This document shows, piece by piece, positions 44,462 to 51,126 of a DNA stretch of 64,000 bases; position 1 is the first letter of the stretch, and every line of letters starts with the position of its first letter. The notes under the pieces are model-generated. The model worked only from the letters and a program-made list of their open reading frames with translations. It did not search any database and was not told the origin of the DNA. The DNA comes from Streptomyces sp. Ag109_O5-10. GTDB taxonomy: Bacteria; Actinomycetota; Actinomycetes; Streptomycetales; Streptomycetaceae. The DNA is taken from NCBI RefSeq assembly GCF_900105755.1, contig NZ_FNTQ01000001.1, forward strand, positions 6,572,001-6,636,000. Direction: 5' to 3'. The translations under genes were made by a program, and so were the position numbers.

Positions 44462-45106
44462 TCACGCATTCTTCCGCCGCCGTGCCTGCCAGAGGGCACC
44501 CGCGGCCACCACGACGACCACTCCCACGCCGGCCGCCAGGCCGACAGACGGTCCGCCGTCCGACGTGCCCCCGGCCGCCCCCGCCCCTGCCCCCGCCGTC
44601 ACCTTCTCGCCGCACCCCCGCGCCGGATACCCCGCGATCGCACACAACAACGCGTTCGTGTCGTACCGCAGCGGCTTCGCCGCCGTCGCCAGGGCGTCCG
44701 CCGCCGTCGCGTCCTCGGGGACCACCGCGCAGGCGGTCCGCCGCGCGGGCGGCTTCTCTCCGGCGGCCGCGTCCGCGGGCGTGCCGAAGTCGACGACCAG
44801 CGCCACCCGTTTCCGGCCCCCGACGGCTGGCGTGTCCGCGCAGATCGTGCCGAAGCCGGCCGTGCCGCGCGGCTGCGACGCGTCCGCCGAGTCCTCGCTC
44901 ACCGCGAAGCGGAAGCCCTCGACCGAACCGTCGCCGGGCCGCGCGGTCGAGGGGCCCTGCGTGGCGTACGTCCAGCGCGCGCCGTTCCGCTCCCAGAAGG
45001 ACCAGTAGCGGTAGCCGGTGGCCGCCGCCGGCCCCGCGGCCGTCGCGTACAGCGTCAGCGCGGCCAGGAGCAGCAGCCCCGCACGGCGGACCGCGGTCAC
45101 GGTCAC
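44462..45106 (-). CDS. SCO2322-family secreted, membrane-anchored protein
   Basis: The 214-residue protein has a signal peptide (about 8-30), an extracellular domain beginning YRYWSFWERNGARWTY, the hallmark of the SCO2322 family, and a C-terminal membrane anchor (about 180-203) ending in a basic tail (RRRKNA). Conserved Cys (ICAD, TACAV, LLCAI, RGCG) can form two disulfides. The GTG start overlaps the stop of the barrel gene (GTGA). Position in the B12-riboswitch operon suggests it acts with the barrel protein at the surface, perhaps like the beta domain of intrinsic factor. That comparison is inference. Confidence 0.8.
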   Translation of the reverse strand: MTVTAVRRAGLLLLAALTLYATAAGPAAATGYRYWSFWERNGARWTYATQGPSTARPGDGSVEGFRFAVSEDSADASQPRGTAGFGTICADTPAVGGRKRVALVVDFGTPADAAAGEKPPARRTACAVVPEDATAADALATAAKPLRYDTNALLCAIAGYPARGCGEKVTAGAGAGAAGGTSDGGPSVGLAAGVGVVVVVAAGALWQARRRKNA

Positions 45107-46326
45107 AGCTGCCGCTGCTTCCGGCGGCCGCTGAACAGGAAGCCGATGCCGATACCGGCGACGAGCCCGGTGCCGACGATCCACCACACGCTGTTGCCCG
45201 ACTTCTTCCCCTCGTTCTTCGACTCGGCGTGCTGCGCGGCAGCCGCCCGCGGGGCCGGTCCCGTCGCGTTCAGCGCCGTCACCAGGTTCGTCCCGCCGAA
45301 GTCACGCGGGTCCGCGCCCATCGCGTGCGCGGCGAGGATCAGTTCGGCGTAGGCCGCGGGCCCGCTCTGCTCCGCCCACGGCGCGGCGTGCGCCTCCAGC
45401 CAGGCGTACGGCTTCTTCGCCTGCCCCGTCCAGCCCTGCGCGGCCAGGGCGACGACCGCGTCGGCGGTGTTGCCGTAGTCCGGCTGGGGCTTGGCACCGG
45501 CGAGCGCGGAGACGAGGTGGCCGCTCTTCGACATGGCGTCCGCCAGGTACGCGGCGCCGTTGCGGGCCACCTCCTCCCGCGTGGGCGTCCTGCCGGAGCC
45601 GGCACAGGCGGGACCCGTCGCCCGGGCCTTGCCGGCCGTCGTCACGAACCCCTTGCCGAGGGCCCCGAGCACCCCGGCCGCGGTCGCGTCCGCGTTGGCG
45701 GCCAGCTTCCCCTGCTTGTCCGGCTGGTAGGCGAGGGCGCCGCCGCCGTCCTGGCCGCAGGGGAGGGACCACTTGGCGAGGAGGTCGTACGGCGACCTGT
45801 CCGCGCTCGCGCCGGCCGCCGCGAGCGCGCCGACGACCACGCCGGTGGAGTTGGTGTCGCTGGGCGAGCCCGGGGTGTAGCCCCAGCCGCCGTCCTTGTT
45901 CTGCACCGACTTCAGCCAGGTCACCGCCCTGGTGGCGGCGGCGTCGTGCCCGCCGGCCGCCTTCAGCGCCTGTACGGCGGCGGCGGTGCTGTTCGTGTCG
46001 ACCGTCACCTTGGCGTCGCAGGCCGCCGTCGGCTCGGCGCGGAACGCGGCGAACGCGCCGTTCGCGCACTGCTGCCCGGCCAGCCAGTCCACCGCCTTCG
46101 CGGCCGGGGTCACCCCCACCGCGCGCTGGGCCAGCAGGGCGAGGGACTGGCGCCAGACGCCGTCGAACCTGGGGTCCGCACCGCCGTACAGCCCCGACGG
46201 GCGCACCGTCGACGCGGACGGCGACGGGGACGTGGTGCCGGCGGCCAGCGCGGTCGTCGCGGGCATGGCGGCACCGATGACGGCGGTGGCGGCCAGCGCC
46301 CCGGCGGTGCGGCGGAGGACGGTCAT
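45103..46326 (-). CDS. Surface-anchored alpha/alpha-barrel protein (prenyltransferase-repeat / intrinsic-factor-like)
   Basis: The 407-residue protein has a signal peptide (about 1-29), then helical-pair repeats typical of alpha6/alpha6 barrels (VDTNSTAAAVQALKAAGG, KDGGWGYTPGSPSDTNSTG, NADATAAGVLGALG, YGNTADAVVALAAQGW). A Ser/Lys/Glu-rich spacer and a C-terminal membrane anchor (about 382-400, basic tail RRKQRQL) follow. The same fold forms the N-terminal domain of eukaryotic intrinsic factor and transcobalamin. It is the first gene after a cobalamin riboswitch and precedes an ECF transporter, so extracellular corrinoid capture is predicted. A Cys pair around QQCANG...AACDAK may form a disulfide. 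Confidence 0.8.
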   Translation of the reverse strand: MTVLRRTAGALAATAVIGAAMPATTALAAGTTSPSPSASTVRPSGLYGGADPRFDGVWRQSLALLAQRAVGVTPAAKAVDWLAGQQCANGAFAAFRAEPTAACDAKVTVDTNSTAAAVQALKAAGGHDAAATRAVTWLKSVQNKDGGWGYTPGSPSDTNSTGVVVGALAAAGASADRSPYDLLAKWSLPCGQDGGGALAYQPDKQGKLAANADATAAGVLGALGKGFVTTAGKARATGPACAGSGRTPTREEVARNGAAYLADAMSKSGHLVSALAGAKPQPDYGNTADAVVALAAQGWTGQAKKPYAWLEAHAAPWAEQSGPAAYAELILAAHAMGADPRDFGGTNLVTALNATGPAPRAAAAQHAESKNEGKKSGNSVWWIVGTGLVAGIGIGFLFSGRRKQRQL

Positions 46327-46389
46327 GGTAGGCGGATGCCTCTCCCTGCGGGGAGCCGGGCAGCGCGGGAGAAGACCCCGGCGGCTCGG

Positions 46390-46560
46390 CTCCGTAAACC
46401 TCGACGGTGCCGTGCGACGACGGGCGCCGGCGCACATGAGCCGATCAACGTCCCGGGCGCGGCGGTCCGGCTTGCCACGGGTAGGTGGCTCACGGTTGCG
46501 GGTCAGCGCCGGAATTGCACCGGCTTCCCCCCGTACGGGTGATGACGACCTGGCTACCTT
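46390..46560 (-). ncRNA. Cobalamin (B12) riboswitch
   Basis: Read on the minus strand, the leader contains GGGGGAAGCCGGTGCAATTC immediately followed by CGGCGCTGACCCGCAACCGT (46491-46530), the highly conserved core of cobalamin riboswitches, preceded by AAGGTAGCCAGGTCGTCATC and followed by GAGCCACCTACCC and a long variable arm. The 3' boundary is approximate. The leader ends about 65 bases before the ATG of the barrel gene, so it should shut off the ECF operon when adenosylcobalamin or a related corrinoid is abundant. Confidence 0.9.
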
Positions 46561-46592
46561 ACCGGCCGCCCCGGGGAAGCTGAGAGGGGGCT

Positions 46593-46937
46593 GTGCCGGG
46601 ACCGCTTCGTCAGGGTCGCGCCCTGACGGAGACACTGCTCGGGGCGGGGCGTTCGGCCGACGTGTACGAGGTCGGCGGGGCGTGGGTGCTGTGCCGGGAC
46701 CGGGACGGCTGGGGGGACGCGGCCGCCGAGGGCGCGGTGATGGCGTACGTACGGGAGCACGGGTACCCGGCGCCCCGGGTGCGGCCGACCGGGTCCCGTA
46801 CCGAACTGGTCATGGAGCGGCTGTCCGGGCCGGCCCCGCTGACGGCACTGCCGGCGGGGGAGGCGGCTCGGAGTGCTGGACGCGGCGGAACGCCTTCTAG
46901 CGTTCCGGCGCCGCGTCCGCGGCCTGCCCCCGCGTGA
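46593..46937 (+). pseudogene. Truncated aminoglycoside phosphotransferase-family (APH/kinase-like) gene
   Basis: The 114-residue product starts at GTG after GAGAGGGGG. It has the N-lobe of APH-type kinases: LGAGRSADVYEVGGAWVL, then AEGAVMAYVREHGYPAPRV and ELVMERLSGP. It then diverges into low-complexity Arg/Pro/Ala sequence and stops; the catalytic HxD and DxD loops are absent in all frames downstream, where the monooxygenase gene begins on the other strand. It is therefore a 3'-truncated remnant, overlapping the neighbour's 3' end by 41 bases. Full-length relatives are about 250 residues. Confidence 0.7.
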
Positions 46938-47277
46938 AGCCGTGGCTCCGTTCCACCTTCGCCACGTGCAGGGTGTAGCTCTCGTACCACTCGGCCCGCC
47001 CGCGCCGCTGCGCCGCGCGGTGCTCGGCGTCGGTGCGCCACCGCGTGAGCGCGTCGGCGTCGCGGAAGTACCCGACGGTGATGCCCAGCCCGCCGGGGGT
47101 CTGCGCGTGGTCCATCCCCAGGTACCCGGGGACGTCCTTCACCAGGTCCTCCATGCGTGCGTTGGTCTCGCGGTAGCCGCTCTGGTCCTGGGTCCGGATC
47201 GCGGTGAAGACGGCCATGTAGTACGGGGGTTCAAAGGCCTCGACGGGGACGACAGGCGTTTCGGGGTGATCGCTCAT
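46897..47277 (-). CDS. Antibiotic biosynthesis monooxygenase (ABM) domain protein
   Basis: The 126-residue protein matches the ABM ferredoxin-like fold: YMAVFTAIRTQDQSGY, then PGYLGMDHAQTPGG(L)GITVGYF and WRTDAEHRAAQRRGRAEWYESYTLHVAKVE. It is of the single-domain DUF4188/YdhR-like heme-free type. Such proteins may be small monooxygenases or heme-binding stress proteins. The C-terminus is slightly extended past the fold. It stands next to the truncated kinase remnant. Confidence 0.85.
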   Translation of the reverse strand: MSDHPETPVVPVEAFEPPYYMAVFTAIRTQDQSGYRETNARMEDLVKDVPGYLGMDHAQTPGGLGITVGYFRDADALTRWRTDAEHRAAQRRGRAEWYESYTLHVAKVERSHGFTRGQAADAAPER

Positions 47278-47304
47278 GGCCGCACCGTAGAGCGGAACAT
47301 GCCC

Positions 47305-47380
47305 GATGATCCAGCGCCCCGCGAGGGGCGCCCGGGGTACCCCGGCCGAAGGCCGGGGGAGGAACTGCGCGACCGGCCAC
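47305..47380. repeat. Degenerate GCGC repeat copy with hairpin
   Basis: The sequence GAGGGGCGCCCGGGGTACCC is followed by CCGGCCGAAGGCCGGGGGAG and GAACTGCGCGACC. It is a GCGC-family repeat interrupted by a hairpin CCCCGGCC-GAA-GGCCGGGG (47339-47357). It lies downstream of the minus-strand ATP-grasp gene and may act as its terminator. Confidence 0.6.
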
Positions 47381-47431
47381 GACGGCGCCGCAGCCGGCCG
47401 ACGTCACCTCGCGGCACTGCCGGCGGCGCGT

Positions 47432-48472
47432 TCAAGCCGCGTCCGCGAGCGGCGCGATGCCCACCGACAGGTGGCGGCCCATGCGGCGCAGCGCGTCGTC
47501 GCAGGCGTCCGGGGTCTCGCCCACCGCCACCCACAGGGCCAGCCGGTCGCCGGTGGTGGCGTGCGGGCCCGCGGTGACGGGGGTGCCGGTGTGCTGGGTG
47601 AGGAGCATGCGGTCGGCGCCGGGCTCGTGGACGGCGTCGGGGGAGAGTTCGAGGCGGTCGAGGCGGCCGGTGGCGGCCGGGTACGCGAACTGGATCGCGG
47701 CCGCCCGCTGCCGGGTGGGCGTCGTGTCGGGCATCTCGCCGGTGGCGAGGGCGGCCGCGGCCCGGGGGAGGTCGACGCCGGTGGCCCGTCTGACGAGGAG
47801 CGGGATCAGGTCGCCCGGGAGGTGCGGGGCGACGTCGGTGACCCGGGGGCCGCGGTCGGTGAGGGCGAGGCCGATGTGCAGGACACCCCGCTCGACACCG
47901 AGGGCGTGCACGGTGCGGTCGACGGCGAGGCGCAGGAAACGGTTGTGCAGCAGGCCGTCGTGGGCGTGCACGGTGTGCCGGAGCGGCTGCCGGGCGGGCG
48001 CCGGGCCCAGGGTCGTACGGGTGATGGCGGCGATGCGGATCTCGCCGTCGAGGACGATCGTCTCGGCCGAGACGCGGGGCGTGCCGGGGTCGTCGGGGAC
48101 GCCCGTGGGAACGGTGTGGGCGGCCAGCAGCGCGTGCAGTGCGGGTGGGTCGGAACAGGCCTCGGCCACGGCGAGGGAGGGGCCGGGCAGCCCCAACTGC
48201 CCGGCGATCCTCGCGGCGGGGACCGCGTACTCGCCCGAGAAGGTCAGCACGCCGCGGACTCTGTGCCGGGCCGCGAACCGCACCACCGCCGACGCCGTCG
48301 CGCCGCCTTTGCCGGGGTCCGCCGCGAGTCGACCGGCCAGGCACGGGTGTGCCCAGGCGGGCGGCGCGGCGTCCACCAGCAGCACCGGCCGGGCCGCGGC
48401 GACCCGCGTCAGCGCGAACTCGTCGTACGCGCAACGGCGTCCGGCGCCTAGGAGCAGGACGGGCTGCGGCAT
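47432..48472 (-). CDS. Degenerate ATP-grasp (amino-acid ligase-like) protein
   Basis: The 346-residue protein has the N-terminal pre-ATP-grasp fold (PVLLLGAGRR, VLTFSGEYAVPAARIAGQLGLPG) and a C-terminal domain like that of L-amino-acid ligases (AAAIQFAYPAATG, DRLALWVAVGETPDACDDAL). The central ATP-binding part is reduced: the glycine-rich loop and its Lys are missing, jumping from HTVPTG to AETIVLDGEIR. The usual metal-binding ExN motif is replaced by VTDVAPHLPGD. Full ligases have about 410-430 residues. It is probably inactive in ATP use, or has another role. It is divergent from an XRE regulator. Confidence 0.7.
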   Translation of the reverse strand: MPQPVLLLGAGRRCAYDEFALTRVAAARPVLLVDAAPPAWAHPCLAGRLAADPGKGGATASAVVRFAARHRVRGVLTFSGEYAVPAARIAGQLGLPGPSLAVAEACSDPPALHALLAAHTVPTGVPDDPGTPRVSAETIVLDGEIRIAAITRTTLGPAPARQPLRHTVHAHDGLLHNRFLRLAVDRTVHALGVERGVLHIGLALTDRGPRVTDVAPHLPGDLIPLLVRRATGVDLPRAAAALATGEMPDTTPTRQRAAAIQFAYPAATGRLDRLELSPDAVHEPGADRMLLTQHTGTPVTAGPHATTGDRLALWVAVGETPDACDDALRRMGRHLSVGIAPLADAA

Positions 48473-48738
48473 CGGTTCGCCTCACCTTCCGGGGAGGAGG
48501 CGGGGCGGCTGGTCGCCCCGGATGCCGCTCCCCCATAGGCGGCACCCGGGGCGGGTCGGTTCGACCGTGGCCTGGTGACGTGATCCTTTCCTGTCGGACC
48601 GTCATATGTCAACAATTCCTGCCTACTTGCGCAGTGGTACTTGTCATGTCTGGTGGGCCGGACCGGTGATTCGGTAGCCTCGCGTCTGCCCGGCCCGCAC
48701 GGCCGGCCGGCCGATCACGCGCGTGCAGGGGGACCTTG

Positions 48739-49320
48739 GTGAGTGACGCCCATGCCCCGCTGGCCGGCGTACTGGAACGGCTGGGGGAGCTGACCGGACG
48801 TCCCGGACGGCTCTGCGAGGTACTGGACGTGGCCGACCTGTCGTACCGCACCGGCATTCCGGTCGGGGTGGTCGCCGAACTCCTCGCGGGCGGGGCCGCG
48901 CCCGAGGCGGGGCTCGCCGAACGGGTCCGTCAGCGGCTGGACTTCATCCGTGAGAACCGGCGGCGGCCGGACGGCAAGCGGTACTCGCTGGGCGAGCTCG
49001 CGGCGATCGCCGGCACCAGCAGACAGTGGCTGAGCGAGTGGCGCAAGAGCGGACTGCCGAGCCTCGAACACACCGACCGGCTGCGGCGGTTCTTCGGTCT
49101 CCCGCCCGGTTTCTTCACCGCCGACGAGCCCGAGGCGCTGTGCGACGCCCTCCAGCCGGTGCTGCAGGGCCTGCAGGCCCAGGCCGACCCGCTCTCCCGT
49201 CTCCGCGAGAGCGGCCTCGTCCGCCTCGCGGCCCGCGCGCCCCAGATGAACCCCCGCCAACTCGCCACCCTCGCCGACCTCGCGGAGCTGCTTATCACGG
49301 CCGAGGGTGCGGTCAACTGA
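48739..49320 (+). CDS. XRE-family helix-turn-helix regulator
   Basis: The 193-residue protein has an N-terminal partial HTH (DVADLSYRTGIPVGVVAELLAGG), then a typical XRE HTH at about 80-135 (RYSLGELAAIAGTSRQWLSEWRKSGLPSLEH, FFGLPPGFFTADEPE), and a helical C-terminus. Streptomycete relatives are common pleiotropic or abiotic-stress regulators. The GTG at 48739 is favoured over TTG 48736. It is divergent from the ATP-grasp gene. Its targets are unknown. Confidence 0.75.
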   Translation: MSDAHAPLAGVLERLGELTGRPGRLCEVLDVADLSYRTGIPVGVVAELLAGGAAPEAGLAERVRQRLDFIRENRRRPDGKRYSLGELAAIAGTSRQWLSEWRKSGLPSLEHTDRLRRFFGLPPGFFTADEPEALCDALQPVLQGLQAQADPLSRLRESGLVRLAARAPQMNPRQLATLADLAELLITAEGAVN

Positions 49321-49330
49321 GCCGGGTCGG

Positions 49331-50401
49331 TCAGACCGCGACGTACGTGACCGGTTCGCTCCCCGGCACCGCCTCCGCGCGGCCCTGTTTCACCAGGCGG
49401 CGCAGGTGGGCCTCGGCCTCCGAGACGGCGATGTTCCTCGATCCGTAGGGGATCTGGTCCCAGGGGCGGTTCCACTCCATCCGTACCGCCAGTTGCCACG
49501 GTGTGAGCGGCTGCCGGAGGAGGGAGAGCAGGCCGGCGAGGCGGTCCTCGTGGTGGGCCAGCAGTTCGTGGACCCGTCCCGGTGCGTCGGTGAAGGTGTG
49601 CTGGTGGGCCGGGAGGACCTCGGCGGGGGCGAGGCGGCCGACGCGCTCGAGGGAGTCGAGGTAGTCGCCGAGGGGGTCGGTGACGGTCGCGTCGTCGGGG
49701 TCCTCGTAGAGGCCGATGTGCGGGGTGATCTCCGGGAGGAGATGGTCGCCGGAGAACAGGCGTCCGTGGCCCGGCAGTTGCGAAGGGTGCTCCTCCTCCA
49801 GGTGCAGGCAGACGTGGCCGGGCGTGTGCCCCGGCGTCCAGACGGCACGCAGCCGGCGGCCCGGGAGGTCGAGGAGTTCGCCGGGGAGGATCTCGCGGTC
49901 GGGAAGGGCGGGGGCGAGACCGGGCGGGGCGCTCCGGCGGCGCGGTCCCTCGCGCAACGGCGCCACGTGCTCGTCCGGCGCCCCGGCGGCCGTCAGCTTC
50001 GCCGCCATGTACGTGAACCACCGCTCCGGCCGGGTCTCCCGGGCCCGCCGCACGATCGCCGCGTCGGCCGCGTGCATCGCGATCCAGGCCCCGGACGCCT
50101 CGCGCACCCGCCCCGACAGCCCGTGGTGGTCGGGATGGTGATGCGTGATGACGACCCCGTGCACCTCGCCGACGCCCGTACCGCACGCCTCGAGACCCGC
50201 CGCCAGCACGTCCCACGATCCGGGGTCGTCCCACCCGGTGTCGACCAGCACCGGACCCCGGTCGGTGTCCACCACGTACACCAGCGTGTGGCCGAGCGGA
50301 TTGTCCGGGATGGGCACCGCGACCGACCGCACGCCCCCGCCGAGATCCCGCACGGCCACCTGTGGCCCTGCCTGTGCCGACTCGCCCAGACTGTCCGCCA
50401 T
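49331..50401 (-). CDS. MBL-fold metallo-hydrolase
   Basis: The 356-residue protein has the metallo-beta-lactamase motif THHHPDHHG (about 93-101), with further ligands in TPGHTPGH (about 192) and SGDHL (about 222), and a late PAHQH. A C-terminal winged-helix-like tail (LLRQPLTPWQLAVRMEWNRPW...) is typical of lactonase/thioesterase-like members such as LACTB2. The ATG follows GGAGGAAGG. A palindrome nearly identical to one before cyp125 lies about 65 bases upstream, which suggests shared control. Confidence 0.85.
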   Translation of the reverse strand: MADSLGESAQAGPQVAVRDLGGGVRSVAVPIPDNPLGHTLVYVVDTDRGPVLVDTGWDDPGSWDVLAAGLEACGTGVGEVHGVVITHHHPDHHGLSGRVREASGAWIAMHAADAAIVRRARETRPERWFTYMAAKLTAAGAPDEHVAPLREGPRRRSAPPGLAPALPDREILPGELLDLPGRRLRAVWTPGHTPGHVCLHLEEEHPSQLPGHGRLFSGDHLLPEITPHIGLYEDPDDATVTDPLGDYLDSLERVGRLAPAEVLPAHQHTFTDAPGRVHELLAHHEDRLAGLLSLLRQPLTPWQLAVRMEWNRPWDQIPYGSRNIAVSEAEAHLRRLVKQGRAEAVPGSEPVTYVAV

Positions 50402-50465
50402 CAGCCTTCCTCCGCCCCCCCGTCCGGTCCCGCCGGCCCCACGGCCGCTTCCCACTATAACCAGA

Positions 50466-50482
50466 CCTGATGATCCGTCAGA
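50466..50482. promoter_or_regulatory. 17-bp palindrome upstream of MBL hydrolase
   Basis: CCTGATGATCCGTCAGA is an imperfect inverted repeat and shares 15 of 17 bases with the palindrome at 37996-38012 upstream of cyp125. It sits in the space between the MBL gene (minus) and the GNAT gene (plus). Confidence 0.5.
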
Positions 50483-50553
50483 TGGTCGGTACCGGGCCGG
50501 TGCGGCCGCATATTGGATTGCCGCCGGCCGGACCGCCCGGGTAGGAAGCGGGC

Positions 50554-51126
50554 ATGCTCAGAGGTGACACGGTCGGGCTCAGGGCCCGACACGAAGAGGA
50601 CATCCCGGTGCTGCTGGCCGAGCTCTACGACGACGTGGTCTACTCCACGCAGGCCGGCAGCGGGCCGTGGCGGCCGGTATCACCCGGCTCGACGGACTCG
50701 CGGCTCACGGTGGACCACGAGGACGACGGGAGCGTCAGGTTCTCCGTGGTGGAACTGGCGCGCGGCACGCTGGTCGGCAGTGCCACGCTGTGGGGCATCG
50801 ACACCCACAACCGCTTGGCGCACATCGGGCTGGGCCTGCTGCCCGCCGCCCGCGGCAAGGGCTACGGCACCGACGTGGTCGCGGTCCTGTGCCACTACGG
50901 CTTCGTCGTGCGCGGACTGCACCGTCTGCAGATCGAGACCCTCTCCGGCAACGTCGCGATGCTGCGCGCCGCCGAGCGCAACGGCTTCGTCCGCGAGGGC
51001 GTGCTGCGCTCCTCGGGCTGGGTGATGGGTGAGTTCCAGGACGAGGTGCTGCTCGGACTCCTCGCCGAGGAGTGGCGACCGGCCACGAAGACCCACACCG
51101 CGCGTGACGAACGGACGAGCGCATGA
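50554..51126 (+). CDS. GNAT acetyltransferase (RimJ/RimL-like)
   Basis: The 190-residue protein has VGLRARHEED near the start, the acetyl-CoA loop PAARGKGYGTDVVAVLCHYGF (about 93-113) and LSGNVAMLRAAERNGFVREGVLR, typical of the RimJ/RimL group that acetylates ribosomal proteins or small amines. Its stop overlaps the next gene's ATG (ATGA), so it is translationally coupled to the S9 peptidase gene. Confidence 0.85.
   Translation: MLRGDTVGLRARHEEDIPVLLAELYDDVVYSTQAGSGPWRPVSPGSTDSRLTVDHEDDGSVRFSVVELARGTLVGSATLWGIDTHNRLAHIGLGLLPAARGKGYGTDVVAVLCHYGFVVRGLHRLQIETLSGNVAMLRAAERNGFVREGVLRSSGWVMGEFQDEVLLGLLAEEWRPATKTHTARDERTSA

Noticed and set aside
43999..44499. N-terminal extension of the T component through the 78-bp repeats (26-residue protein repeat)
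   Set aside because: The repeat core occurs in intergenic DNA elsewhere, the T-component family has no such extension, and frame continuity is explained by the unit length being divisible by three.
43387..46542. 1051-codon plus-strand open frame across the ECF operon
   Set aside because: It runs antisense to four well-supported minus-strand genes and through the tandem repeats; its composition is Arg/Pro/Gly noise.
48473..48738. Candidate -35/-10 promoter pairs before the XRE regulator
   Set aside because: TTGTCA and TAGCCT-like boxes exist but their spacing is about 28 bases, too long for a standard promoter, so none was annotated.
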